Position numbers and translations under genes: made by a program. This document shows, piece after piece, positions 15,850-23,746 of a DNA stretch of 64,000 bases; the stretch's first letter is position 1; every line of letters begins with the position of its first letter. The stretch lies in assembly GCA_902782245.1 (NCBI GenBank), contig CACZMI010000001.1, positions 158,472 through 222,471 of the forward strand, written 5' to 3'. The notes under the pieces were generated by a model that saw nothing but the letters and a program-made list of their open reading frames with translations, had not been told where the DNA came from and searched no databases. The DNA comes from an uncultured Bacteroidales bacterium. Lineage in GTDB: Bacteria; Bacteroidota; Bacteroidia; Bacteroidales; Bacteroidaceae.

Positions 15850-17133
15850 CTAAAGCTTGTTATTTGTCGAAACGTCCGGAGAAGACGCCCCTTTCTGCAC
15901 TACTTTGAACAGTTTGTCACCGCGGCGGACACGCTCCGGTGTCTTGAACGATACCCGGACTCCCTGCGGAACGGTCTCCACCGTCTTGAGGTCCACACGC
16001 GGATCATCCAGGTTGAAGGTGATGCAGCCGGTAGTGGCTCCCGTTACCATCAGTTTGTCACCGGCGCTTATGGGTGCGGCCTCGATGCTGAACTCGGCCA
16101 CCTCAATCTTGGAGAACCAGTCGGTGCACTTGCCCACATATACCTTGGTCTCGGTGGCCTGTGATCCGTAAACATCGTTCCACTCACCCAGGCGCTGACC
16201 CAGATAGTAGCCGTCCCAGAATCCGCGGTTGAATACGGTAGCCAGGCGCTTGTCCCACAAATCCTTCTTTTCATCGGTGAAATCACCGTCCAAAACAGCC
16301 TGGATTGCCTCGCCGTAGCACTCGGCCACAGTGCGAACGTATTCAGGTCCGCGGGCTCGGCCCTCAATCTTGAACACCTGCACACCTGCCTCAATCATAC
16401 GGTCCATAAAGCGTATGGTCTTAAGATCCTTGGGCGACATTATGTACTGGTTCTCAATGGCCAGTTCTATATCGGTCTCGCGGTCCTTGACAATGTATCC
16501 GCGACGGCATATCTGCATGCAGGCTCCGCGGTTGGCGCTGGCGTTCATCTCATTAAGGCTCAGGTAGCACTTGCCGCTTATGGCCATACAGAGTGCTCCG
16601 TGGCAGAACATCTCAATGCGGATCCGCTCACCTTTCGGCCCACGAATATCCTGCTCTATTATCTGCTTGTGAATATCGGCCACCTGGTCCAGATTCAGTT
16701 CACGCGCCAGCACCACCACATCGGCAAACTGAGCGTAGAACTTAAGCGCCTCGATGTTGCTTATGTTGAGCTGGGTGGACAGATGCACCTCCATCCCCAC
16801 CTTGTTGCAGTAGGTCATCACCGCAATATCGCACGCAATTATGGCCGATATCCCCGCCGCCAACGCAGCATCAACAATCTCGTGTACCAGCGGGATGTCC
16901 TCACCGTACATCACGGTATTCAGGGTCAGATAACTCTGGACACCGTGAGCATTGCACTGTGAGGCAATCTCACGCAGGTCATCCAGAGTAAAATGGCTCG
17001 CACTGCGTGACCGCATGTTCAGCTTCTCCACGCCAAAGTAGATTGACCCCGCTCCGGCCTGGAACGCAGCTGCCAGACTCTCCCACGAGCCCACCGGCGC
17101 CATTATCTCAAAATCTTTTCTCTCCATCTTCAT
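15850..17133 (-). CDS. Peptidase U32 family protein (tRNA hydroxylation/RlhA-TrhP type)
   Basis: A protein of about 427 residues from the ATG at 17133; a TTG three codons upstream lies in repeat B and is unlikely. The U32 signature is present: EMFCHGALCMAISGKCYLS and NRGACMQICRRGY near residues 175-215, whose cysteines may bind an iron-sulfur cluster. KIEGRARGPEYV follows. Although named peptidases, characterised U32 members such as RlhA and TrhO/TrhP-type proteins take part in RNA hydroxylation with prephenate as co-factor, so an RNA-modification role is more likely than proteolysis. A tRNA-dihydrouridine synthase lies just upstream on the same strand, which agrees with this. The protein is cytoplasmic and has no signal peptide. 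Confidence 0.88.
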   Translation of the reverse strand: MKMERKDFEIMAPVGSWESLAAAFQAGAGSIYFGVEKLNMRSRSASHFTLDDLREIASQCNAHGVQSYLTLNTVMYGEDIPLVHEIVDAALAAGISAIIACDIAVMTYCNKVGMEVHLSTQLNISNIEALKFYAQFADVVVLARELNLDQVADIHKQIIEQDIRGPKGERIRIEMFCHGALCMAISGKCYLSLNEMNASANRGACMQICRRGYIVKDRETDIELAIENQYIMSPKDLKTIRFMDRMIEAGVQVFKIEGRARGPEYVRTVAECYGEAIQAVLDGDFTDEKKDLWDKRLATVFNRGFWDGYYLGQRLGEWNDVYGSQATETKVYVGKCTDWFSKIEVAEFSIEAAPISAGDKLMVTGATTGCITFNLDDPRVDLKTVETVPQGVRVSFKTPERVRRGDKLFKVVQKGASSPDVSTNNKL

Positions 17134-17137
17134 TTTC

Positions 17138-17277
17138 GCCAAAGTGTCCCACGCTCACCCCGTTCAGAATACGTTCTCTCGCGGGTTACTGTGGGACATG
17201 TATTCATTCTAAGGGTGTGTAACACATTGAATCGCTTTCTGGGGTTTCTGAGAGGGGTTGTTGTGGGACACTTTGGC
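17138..17277. repeat. Intergenic repeat element B with terminal inverted repeats
   Basis: A perfect 15-bp inverted repeat, GCCAAAGTGTCCCAC (17138-17152) and its complement (17263-17277), bounds a 140-bp element. On the minus strand its interior contains CGCGAGAGAACGTATTCTGA, which resembles the core of element C. The right end extends into the 3' codons of the dus gene. Confidence 0.7.
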
Positions 17278-18259
17278 AAGCACCCCACTTAACTGTGATG
17301 CGATCCATAATCGCAAACAGTTCATCAACAGTCTCGGCGCGGAGCATCTCAATACGCGTGTGGCGGAAATCCTCCAGCCCTTTGAACAGCGGGCTGGCAG
17401 CCAGATGTCGGCGTATGTGCACAATGCCACGACGCTCATCCAGGCGGGCTATGCTGTCCAGAGTCTCCTGCTTGAGCACATCCATTTTCCACTGGAAACC
17501 GGGATCATCCCAAAGATGACCAGTCTCCAGATAGTGTTTTACCTCGCGGAAAATCCAGGGCCGCCCAAAACTGCCGCGACCAATCATGATGGCATCCACC
17601 CCGTATCGGTCAAAGCACTCCTTTGCACGCTCGGGAGTAGTGATATCTCCGTTGCCGATGATAGGGATCTTCATCCTGGGGTTCTCCTTTACCTTACCGA
17701 TGAGAGTCCAATCGGCCTGTCCGGTGTACATCTGGGCGCGGGTACGGCCGTGAATGGTCAGGGCCTGAATACCGCAGTCCTGCAGTTGCTCAGCAAGTTC
17801 CACTATTATCTTGCTCTCATCATCCCAACCCAGGCGGGTCTTTACAGTAACGGGAATCTTGACCGCATCCACCACGGCGCGCGTAATCTCCAGCATCTTG
17901 GGGATGTTCTGTAGCATGCCGGCACCGCCGCCCTTGCCTGCCACCTTCTTGACCGGACAGCCAAAGTTCAGGTCCAGCACATCGGGCCCGGCAGCCTCTA
18001 CCATCTTTGCGGCACCCACCATAGCATCAGTATCCTTACCGTAAATCTGAATAGCCACGGGACGCTCCTCATCACATATGGTAAGTTTCTGCATGGAGCG
18101 GTTCACCTCACGTATCAGCGCATCGCTCGATACGAACTCGGTATAGACCATATCTGCCCCGAACCGCTTGCAAAGCAGACGGAACGCCGGGTCCGTAACA
18201 TCCTCCATAGGAGCCAAAAACACCGGTCTCTCCCCAAAATCAATCTCTCCTATCTTCAT
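17204..18259 (-). CDS. dusB: tRNA-dihydrouridine synthase
   Basis: A 351-residue flavoenzyme that reduces uridine to dihydrouridine in tRNA. FLAPMEDVTDPAFRLL at the N-terminus binds FMN. LNFGCPVKKVAGKGGGAG carries the catalytic Cys near residue 100. TIHGRTRAQMYTGQADW and IGNGDI complete the barrel. The family body ends around VKWGA. The last roughly 28 residues (from CQSVPQQPL on) are encoded by repeat element B, so the tail is probably acquired and non-functional. DusB is the usual subgroup for a single Bacteroidota Dus, but the subgroup is not proven. It is divergent from the GH95 gene. Confidence 0.9.
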   Translation of the reverse strand: MKIGEIDFGERPVFLAPMEDVTDPAFRLLCKRFGADMVYTEFVSSDALIREVNRSMQKLTICDEERPVAIQIYGKDTDAMVGAAKMVEAAGPDVLDLNFGCPVKKVAGKGGGAGMLQNIPKMLEITRAVVDAVKIPVTVKTRLGWDDESKIIVELAEQLQDCGIQALTIHGRTRAQMYTGQADWTLIGKVKENPRMKIPIIGNGDITTPERAKECFDRYGVDAIMIGRGSFGRPWIFREVKHYLETGHLWDDPGFQWKMDVLKQETLDSIARLDERRGIVHIRRHLAASPLFKGLEDFRHTRIEMLRAETVDELFAIMDRITVKWGACQSVPQQPLSETPESDSMCYTPLE

Positions 18260-18317
18260 TTAAGGTGCTAAATTACTGATTTCCCCTACAATTCTGCCCC
18301 ACATCGCAAAAAAAGAG

Positions 18318-18325
18318 TACTTTTG
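18318..18325 (+). promoter_or_regulatory. -7 element of the GH95 gene
   Basis: TACTTTTG fits TAnnTTTG and ends about 25 nt before the first possible start at 18351. No -33 element is evident. Confidence 0.5.
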
Positions 18326-18350
18326 GAACCTATAACGTAGCTAACCCTAT

Positions 18351-20045
18351 ATGATTATGAAAAAATCTTTGCTTTTTGCAGTTGTGACCATGGTGTCACT
18401 TACCTGCTGCTCACAAAAACAGGAGTTGAAACTGTGGTACGATGCACCGGCCAGACAGTGGACCGATGCACTGCCGCTGGGTAACGGACGCCTGGGTGCC
18501 ATGGTGTTCGGAACACCCGCTCAGGAACGTATCCAGATTAATGAAGAGACCATCTGGGGCGGAGGCCCGCACAACAACGTCAATTACGCCGCCAAGGACG
18601 GACTGGACCAGATCCGCACCGCCCTTTGGGAGGGACGCCGTTCTGATGCGCAGGCCCTTTGCGATCAGTACATATCATCCAAGAGCGCACACGGAATGCC
18701 CTACCAGACAGCCGGTTCGCTGATGCTGGATTTTGACGGAATCACCGATTTCACCGACTATTACAGGGAGTTGGACATAGACCGTGCCGTGGCTCTGACC
18801 CGCTTCAAGGCAAACGGAACTGAATACACCCGCGAGTGTTTTGTATCATTCCCCGACCAGGTGATAGCAGTACGCCTGACAGCATCGGCCAAGGGTGCCC
18901 TCACATTCAAGGCCAGTTACAACCTGCCGTACCGCGAGGACCGCATCATAAGTCGCTCTGCCCAGGTTACCGGCAAGCAGGCCGTGATGACAGTATCCTG
19001 CAAGGGCGATGACCACGAAGGCATTGAGGGAAAGATCCGTTTCACCGACAAGACCCTGATCATACCCGAGGGCGGACAAATGACAGCCGATGACAACACC
19101 ATCGCAGTAAACGGAGCCGATGCCGTTACCATTTATATATCAATAGGTACAAACTTTGTGAACTACCAGAGCGTAAGCGGCGACGAAAATCAGGTTGCCG
19201 ACCGCTGGATAGAGCCGCTGAGCAAAGGCAAGAAAAAATATGACAAAATGCTGGCTGACCATATAGCCGCTTATCAGAAGCAGTTCCATACCGTAACAAT
19301 GGACCTTGGCACAAACGATCAGGCCAAACTGCCTACTGATCAGCGCGTGGCACAGTTTGCAAGCAACTTTGACCCACAGCTGGTAACACTATACTTCCAG
19401 TTCGGCCGATACCTGCTCATATGCTGCTCGCAGCCGGGCGGACAGGCCGCCAACCTGCAGGGTATCTGGAACGAGAGCCGCCAGGCTCCTTGGGACGGTA
19501 AGTATACCACCAATATCAACGTTGAGATGAACTACTGGCCGGCATTCGTATGCGGCATACCGCAGACATTCGATCCGTTCCTGCAGCTGGTCAAGGACTG
19601 CGCCGAGCACGGAAAGGAGACAGCCGCAATGTACGGCTGCCGCGGCTGGACCCTGCACCACAACACCGATATCTGGCGCTCCACAGGTGCCGTAGATGGC
19701 GCCTACAACGGCATGTGGCCCACCGGTGCCGCCTGGTTCTGCCAGCAGATCTGGGACGGCTACCTGTTCAACCAGGATCCCAAGTATCTCAAGGAGATAT
19801 ATCCTATAATGAAGAGCGCCTGCGAGTTCTTCATCGACTTCCTGGTGGAGGAACCCGTATCGGGCAACAAGTATCTTGTAATAGCTCCTTCATACTCTCC
19901 CGAGAACGCACCCCACGTACAGGATGTGCTGGGCAAGGGTAACATAACCACCGTATTCGGCGCCACAATGGACAACCAGATGATGGCCGACCTCTTTGGC
20001 AATATGATCGATGCGGCCCAGCTGATGGGTCCAGCTGATGGGTGA
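18351..20045 (+). CDS. GH95 alpha-L-fucosidase-like, N-terminal part of a split gene
   Basis: This 564-codon frame encodes the first 70% of a GH95 enzyme (alpha-1,2-L-fucosidase or alpha-galactosidase class). The signal peptide has a lipobox-like end (MVSLTCC). The N-terminal beta domain contains NEETIWGGGPHNN, and the (alpha/alpha)6 barrel contains TTNINVEMNYWPA, HNTDIWR and APSYSPEN with the candidate acid Glu. The frame is lost at an exact 13-bp tandem duplication (CCAGCTGATGGGT at 20018-20030 and 20031-20043), after which it ends in PADG. Deleting one copy joins this reading frame to the next, giving about 790 residues, normal for GH95. The start may equally be the ATG at 18357 (MKKSLLF). 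Confidence 0.85.
   Translation: MIMKKSLLFAVVTMVSLTCCSQKQELKLWYDAPARQWTDALPLGNGRLGAMVFGTPAQERIQINEETIWGGGPHNNVNYAAKDGLDQIRTALWEGRRSDAQALCDQYISSKSAHGMPYQTAGSLMLDFDGITDFTDYYRELDIDRAVALTRFKANGTEYTRECFVSFPDQVIAVRLTASAKGALTFKASYNLPYREDRIISRSAQVTGKQAVMTVSCKGDDHEGIEGKIRFTDKTLIIPEGGQMTADDNTIAVNGADAVTIYISIGTNFVNYQSVSGDENQVADRWIEPLSKGKKKYDKMLADHIAAYQKQFHTVTMDLGTNDQAKLPTDQRVAQFASNFDPQLVTLYFQFGRYLLICCSQPGGQAANLQGIWNESRQAPWDGKYTTNINVEMNYWPAFVCGIPQTFDPFLQLVKDCAEHGKETAAMYGCRGWTLHHNTDIWRSTGAVDGAYNGMWPTGAAWFCQQIWDGYLFNQDPKYLKEIYPIMKSACEFFIDFLVEEPVSGNKYLVIAPSYSPENAPHVQDVLGKGNITTVFGATMDNQMMADLFGNMIDAAQLMGPADG
20018..20043 (+). repeat. 13-bp perfect tandem duplication breaking GH95
   Basis: Two head-to-tail copies of CCAGCTGATGGGT. 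One copy restores the reading frame (AAQLMGEKDAE). See the split gene entries. Confidence 0.95.
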
Positions 20046-20736
20046 GAAGGATGCAGAGTTCGTAAAGACCATCAAGGATATCAAGAGCCGTCTTGCTCCT
20101 ATGAAGATAGGTAAGTGGGGACAACTCCAGGAATGGTTCGAGGATTGGGACGATCCCAAGGACAACCACCGTCACGTATCACATCTGTGGGGTATGTACC
20201 CCGGACGTCAGATTACTGCCGACGGTACCCCTGACCTGTTCAAGGCAGTACGTACCAGCCTTGAGGCACGCGGTGATGAATCGACCGGCTGGTCAATGGG
20301 CTGGAAGGTATGCCTGTGGGCCCGCCTGCTGGACGGAAACCATGCCTACAAACTTATTCAGGATCAGATCAAGCCTGCCGGCGGACGCGGATTCGGCGGT
20401 CGCGGCGGCACATACAACAACCTGTTCGATGCACACCCGCCATTCCAGATTGACGGAAACTTTGGCTGCACCGCCGGTATTGCCGAGATGCTGGTTCAGA
20501 GCCACACCGGTAAGGTAGTGCTCTTGCCCGCTCTGCCCGATGTATGGAAGGACGGAACCGTAAAGGGTCTGCAGTGCCGCGGCGGATTCATCCTTGACGA
20601 GCTTACCTGGAAGAACGGCAAGCCCGCAACCGTAAAGGTTCGCTCCACCGTGGGCGGCAAGCTCAATATCAGCTGGAACGGTCAGGACCAAAGCATCGAC
20701 ACAAAAAGTGGTAAAGTATACACGATACAATTCTGA
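20038..20736 (+). CDS. GH95 alpha-L-fucosidase-like, C-terminal part of a split gene
   Basis: This frame of 232 codons starts inside the second copy of the 13-bp duplication and carries the rest of the GH95 catalytic domain. WDDPKDNHRHVSHLWGMYPG, STGWSMGWKVCLWARL and LFDAHPPFQIDGNFGCTAG are family hallmarks; the Asp in FQIDGNFG corresponds to the Asp of the catalytic machinery in characterised GH95 fucosidases. A beta-sandwich tail ends the protein. On its own it lacks a signal peptide and most of the active site, so it is not a functional gene if the duplication is real. Repeat element C follows its stop. Confidence 0.85.
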   Translation: MGEKDAEFVKTIKDIKSRLAPMKIGKWGQLQEWFEDWDDPKDNHRHVSHLWGMYPGRQITADGTPDLFKAVRTSLEARGDESTGWSMGWKVCLWARLLDGNHAYKLIQDQIKPAGGRGFGGRGGTYNNLFDAHPPFQIDGNFGCTAGIAEMLVQSHTGKVVLLPALPDVWKDGTVKGLQCRGGFILDELTWKNGKPATVKVRSTVGGKLNISWNGQDQSIDTKSGKVYTIQF

Positions 20737-20741
20737 TATCA

Positions 20742-20880
20742 GGACGTTCCGACACGTTTTCCGCGAGCAAGCGTATTCTCTGAGCCCAAGTGTCCAAGAA
20801 TACGCCTACACCTGCGTAAACAGCGGACGTTCCGACATGAAACCAACGTATTACCGTGTTATTTTGTCTAAGTGTCCAAT
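20742..20880. repeat. Intergenic repeat element C
   Basis: This stretch between the GH95 stop and the porin gene contains two direct copies of GGACGTTCCGACA (20742-20754 and 20825-20837). It aligns along most of its length with element A read on the minus strand. The core CGCGAGCAAGCGTATTCT is shared with element B. Confidence 0.65.
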
Positions 20881-20894
20881 TTAACAACCATAAA

Positions 20895-22118
20895 ATGAAA
20901 ATCAGAAAGATTGTAATGCAGGCTCTCATAGTCGGCCTGCTCCCCGTGAGTGTAAACGCACAGCAGAAAGCAACAATCGATTGGTACGGTTTTGTTGCCG
21001 CACAGTCATGGATAAACACACATGAAAGTGTTGCCGGTGCCGAAGGATTCCTTTATCTGTATCCCACGGACCGCGCCCAGGATCCCGTTGACCAGCATGA
21101 CCGCAATGCAATTCCCCAGGGTTCATGGTTCGGAACCATGGCCCGTCTGGGATTTGTCCTCCATGGTCCCGAAATATTCGGTGCATCCAGCCGCGCAAAG
21201 GCAGAACTGGAGTTCTCGGGCCACTCCGCTCCCGGCAGTGTTCTATACCGCCACGCTTTCATCGCGTTGGATTGGGAAAACAGCACTCTGACCCTTGGTC
21301 AGACCTGGCACCCCATGAATGATCTGTTCCCCAGCACCGTGGGTATTGCCATCGGTTCACCTTTCAACGCCCTTAACCGCAGCCCGCAATTGCGTTATGA
21401 GTATTTCCTGGGCAGTGAAAAGAACATCAAGCTGACAGGTGCCGCCATCTTCCAGGCTGCAAACGGATCTTACGGTTATGCCACAGCCGGCAAATCATAT
21501 ATTTACAACCGCTGGTCTCTGATGCCTATGTTCTATGCGGGTGTTGACTTTACTTTTGGCGACCTCAAGGTGGGAGGCGGACTTGAATACAAGCGCACTG
21601 CACCATATATCGACTATGCCGACAACAACAAGAAATACTACCTGAACGGTCTGTGCGGAATGATTCAGGCTCAGTACAACAAGGATAAGCTTGCCATAAA
21701 GGCCAAGACTCTGATAGGTCACGATATGTCACATCTTGGCATATGCACGGGCTTTGGCCAGGTTGACCACCTTGATGCCGGTGATATACGCTTTGCTCCG
21801 CTGGCAGCCTCATCATCATGGGCGCAGGTTCAATGGGGCGGTGACCTCAAGTTTGGCCTTATGGGCGGATTCATGAGCAACTGGGGTGCAGGCAAGGACC
21901 TTATCCCTGGAACTATACGCGCTGCCGAGGGCGGAACAATCGATAACATGTGGCGCGTAGCACCCAGCGTGCAGTACAACGTAGGCAACATGAACCTGGG
22001 AGTTGAATACGAACTCACCACCGTGGCTTACGGCACACCGCAGGCAAACGGAACCGTGGCCGATACCCACAACGTCAGCAACAACCGCCTGCTGCTCTCC
22101 GTAATGTACGCCTTCTGA
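20895..22118 (+). CDS. DcaP-like outer membrane porin
   Basis: A protein of about 407 residues from the ATG at 20895, where a signal peptide begins (MKIRKIVMQALIVGLLPVSVNAQ). The upstream in-frame extension lies in repeat C and is not expected to be translated. The mature protein is beta-strand-rich with alternating aromatic and hydrophobic residues (WYGFVAAQSW, LTLGQTWHPM) and ends in an aromatic residue (MYAF), as a Bam-inserted barrel should. It resembles the DcaP trimeric porin group, which passes small solutes across the outer membrane. A terminator follows, and then xylulokinase and a GH8 exo-oligoxylanase. Uptake of xylo-oligosaccharides is therefore a reasonable guess. Confidence 0.75.
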   Translation: MKIRKIVMQALIVGLLPVSVNAQQKATIDWYGFVAAQSWINTHESVAGAEGFLYLYPTDRAQDPVDQHDRNAIPQGSWFGTMARLGFVLHGPEIFGASSRAKAELEFSGHSAPGSVLYRHAFIALDWENSTLTLGQTWHPMNDLFPSTVGIAIGSPFNALNRSPQLRYEYFLGSEKNIKLTGAAIFQAANGSYGYATAGKSYIYNRWSLMPMFYAGVDFTFGDLKVGGGLEYKRTAPYIDYADNNKKYYLNGLCGMIQAQYNKDKLAIKAKTLIGHDMSHLGICTGFGQVDHLDAGDIRFAPLAASSSWAQVQWGGDLKFGLMGGFMSNWGAGKDLIPGTIRAAEGGTIDNMWRVAPSVQYNVGNMNLGVEYELTTVAYGTPQANGTVADTHNVSNNRLLLSVMYAF

Positions 22119-22138
22119 TAATACACTTACATTCAATG

Positions 22139-22176
22139 CCACCGACCCACTTTTTGTCTGGGTCGGTGGTTTTTTT
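22139..22176 (+). terminator. Intrinsic terminator after the porin gene
   Basis: CCACCGACCCA (22139-22149) pairs perfectly with TGGGTCGGTGG (22159-22169), followed by seven T. Confidence 0.9.
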
Positions 22177-22189
22177 CTTATATTTTCAC

Positions 22190-22197
22190 TACCTTTG
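22190..22197 (+). promoter_or_regulatory. -7 element of the xylB operon
   Basis: TACCTTTG is a perfect match to TAnnTTTG, located between the porin terminator and xylB, about 50 nt before the start codon. Confidence 0.6.
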
Positions 22198-22248
22198 TTA
22201 GCCCTAATGCAAAGCAAGGAAAATTACTATCAATTATAAGGAAAAAGT

Positions 22249-23727
22249 ATGTATCTGTTAGGTTATGACATAGGCAGCTCTTCAGTGAAGTGCAGTCTTG
22301 TAGATGCCCAGAACGGCAATTGCGTAGCAACTGCGTTCGCCCCCAAGAGTGAAGCACCAATAAAAGCAGTAAACCCCGGTTGGGCCGAGCAGAACCCTGA
22401 AGACTGGTGGTCTTACCTTAAGGAAGCCACAGCCAATGTTCTCTCGCAGAGCAATGCCGATGTCAACGACATCAAAGCTATAGGTATCTCCTACCAGATG
22501 CACGGACTGGTTTGCGTAGACAAGAACCAGAAGGTGCTGCGCCCCGCAATCATCTGGTGTGACTCCCGCGCCGTAGGCATTGGCGAGACCGCATTCCAGG
22601 AACTGGGACGTTCACAGTGCCTGACCCACCTGCTCAACACCCCCGGAAACTTCACGGCATCCAAACTGGCATGGGTAAAGCAGAACGAGCCCAAGATATT
22701 TGACAAGATCGATAAGATCATGCTCCCCGGCGATTACATCGCAATGCGCCTGACCGGTGAGATTGCCACCACTATATCAGGCCTGAGTGAAGGTATGTTC
22801 TGGGATTTCCAGACCGGCGATGTAGCCGGATTCCTTCTTGACTACTATGGCATACCCCGTACATTCATCCCCAAGATAGTACCCACATTCGCCGAGCAGG
22901 GCCGCCTCACAGCCGCCGCTGCCAAGGAACTGTGCCTGGCACAGGGAACACCCGTTACCTACCGCGCAGGTGACCAGCCCAACAACGCCCTCTCACTGAA
23001 CGTATTCGAGCCCGGTGAGATTGCATCCACCGCAGGTACATCGGGCGTAGTTTACGGTGTAAACGGTGAGATAAGCTATGATCCCAAGTCAAGGGTAAAC
23101 ACCTTTGCCCACGTAAACCACAAGACCGGATTCAACCGTCTGGGAATACTGCTCTGCATCAACGGCACAGGTATCCTTAACGCCTGGATGAAACGTAACA
23201 TCGTACCCGAGGGCTTGGGTTATGCCGAGATGAACGACCTGGCAGCCCAGGCACCCATAGGTTCAGCCGGCGTATCGGTTCTGCCTTTTGGAAACGGCGC
23301 TGAGCGTGTACTTGAGAACAAGGAGCGCGGTTGCAGCTTTAACGGCGTTAACTTTAACATCCATAACCGCTCACACCTGATCCGTGCCGCCCAGGAGGGT
23401 ATAGTATTCTCCTTCAAGTACGGTATCGAGATAATGGAGGATATGGGAATGCCCGTCAACAAAATCCACGCCGGTAACGCCAATATGTTCCTGAGCCCCC
23501 TGTTCCGCGAAACCCTGGCCGGCGTAACCGGTGCAACCATCGAGCTTTATAACACTGACGGCTCAATAGGTGCCGCCAAGGGTGCAGGTATGGGAGCCCA
23601 CATCTACAATGACCACAACGAGGCCTTCGCATCACTTCAGAAGATCCGTGTCATAGAACCCAAGGCATCCGATATGCCCGCCTATGACGAGGCTTATCAG
23701 CGCTGGAAATCATATATTCAACAATAA
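22249..23727 (+). CDS. xylB: Xylulokinase (FGGY family)
   Basis: A 492-residue sugar kinase that phosphorylates D-xylulose to xylulose 5-phosphate in the cytoplasm. The N-terminal phosphate loop YDIGSSSVKCSLVD, the substrate region GISYQMHGLVCVD, IIWCDSRA and GDQPNNALSLN are typical of XylB. The C-terminal ATP-binding lobe has a GNANMFLSPLFRETLAGVTG-like motif, and the length matches the family. It is followed after 19 bp by a GH8 exo-oligoxylanase, so the two make a xylose operon. A xylose isomerase is not in the window. Other FGGY specificities are possible but less likely here. Confidence 0.9.
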   Translation: MYLLGYDIGSSSVKCSLVDAQNGNCVATAFAPKSEAPIKAVNPGWAEQNPEDWWSYLKEATANVLSQSNADVNDIKAIGISYQMHGLVCVDKNQKVLRPAIIWCDSRAVGIGETAFQELGRSQCLTHLLNTPGNFTASKLAWVKQNEPKIFDKIDKIMLPGDYIAMRLTGEIATTISGLSEGMFWDFQTGDVAGFLLDYYGIPRTFIPKIVPTFAEQGRLTAAAAKELCLAQGTPVTYRAGDQPNNALSLNVFEPGEIASTAGTSGVVYGVNGEISYDPKSRVNTFAHVNHKTGFNRLGILLCINGTGILNAWMKRNIVPEGLGYAEMNDLAAQAPIGSAGVSVLPFGNGAERVLENKERGCSFNGVNFNIHNRSHLIRAAQEGIVFSFKYGIEIMEDMGMPVNKIHAGNANMFLSPLFRETLAGVTGATIELYNTDGSIGAAKGAGMGAHIYNDHNEAFASLQKIRVIEPKASDMPAYDEAYQRWKSYIQQ

Positions 23728-23746
23728 AAGCCAAATTACTGACAAG

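Noticed and set aside
20018-20043. Programmed ribosomal frameshifting to explain the split GH95 and typA genes
   Set aside because: There is no slippery heptamer at either break, and each break is explained completely by an exact duplicated segment.
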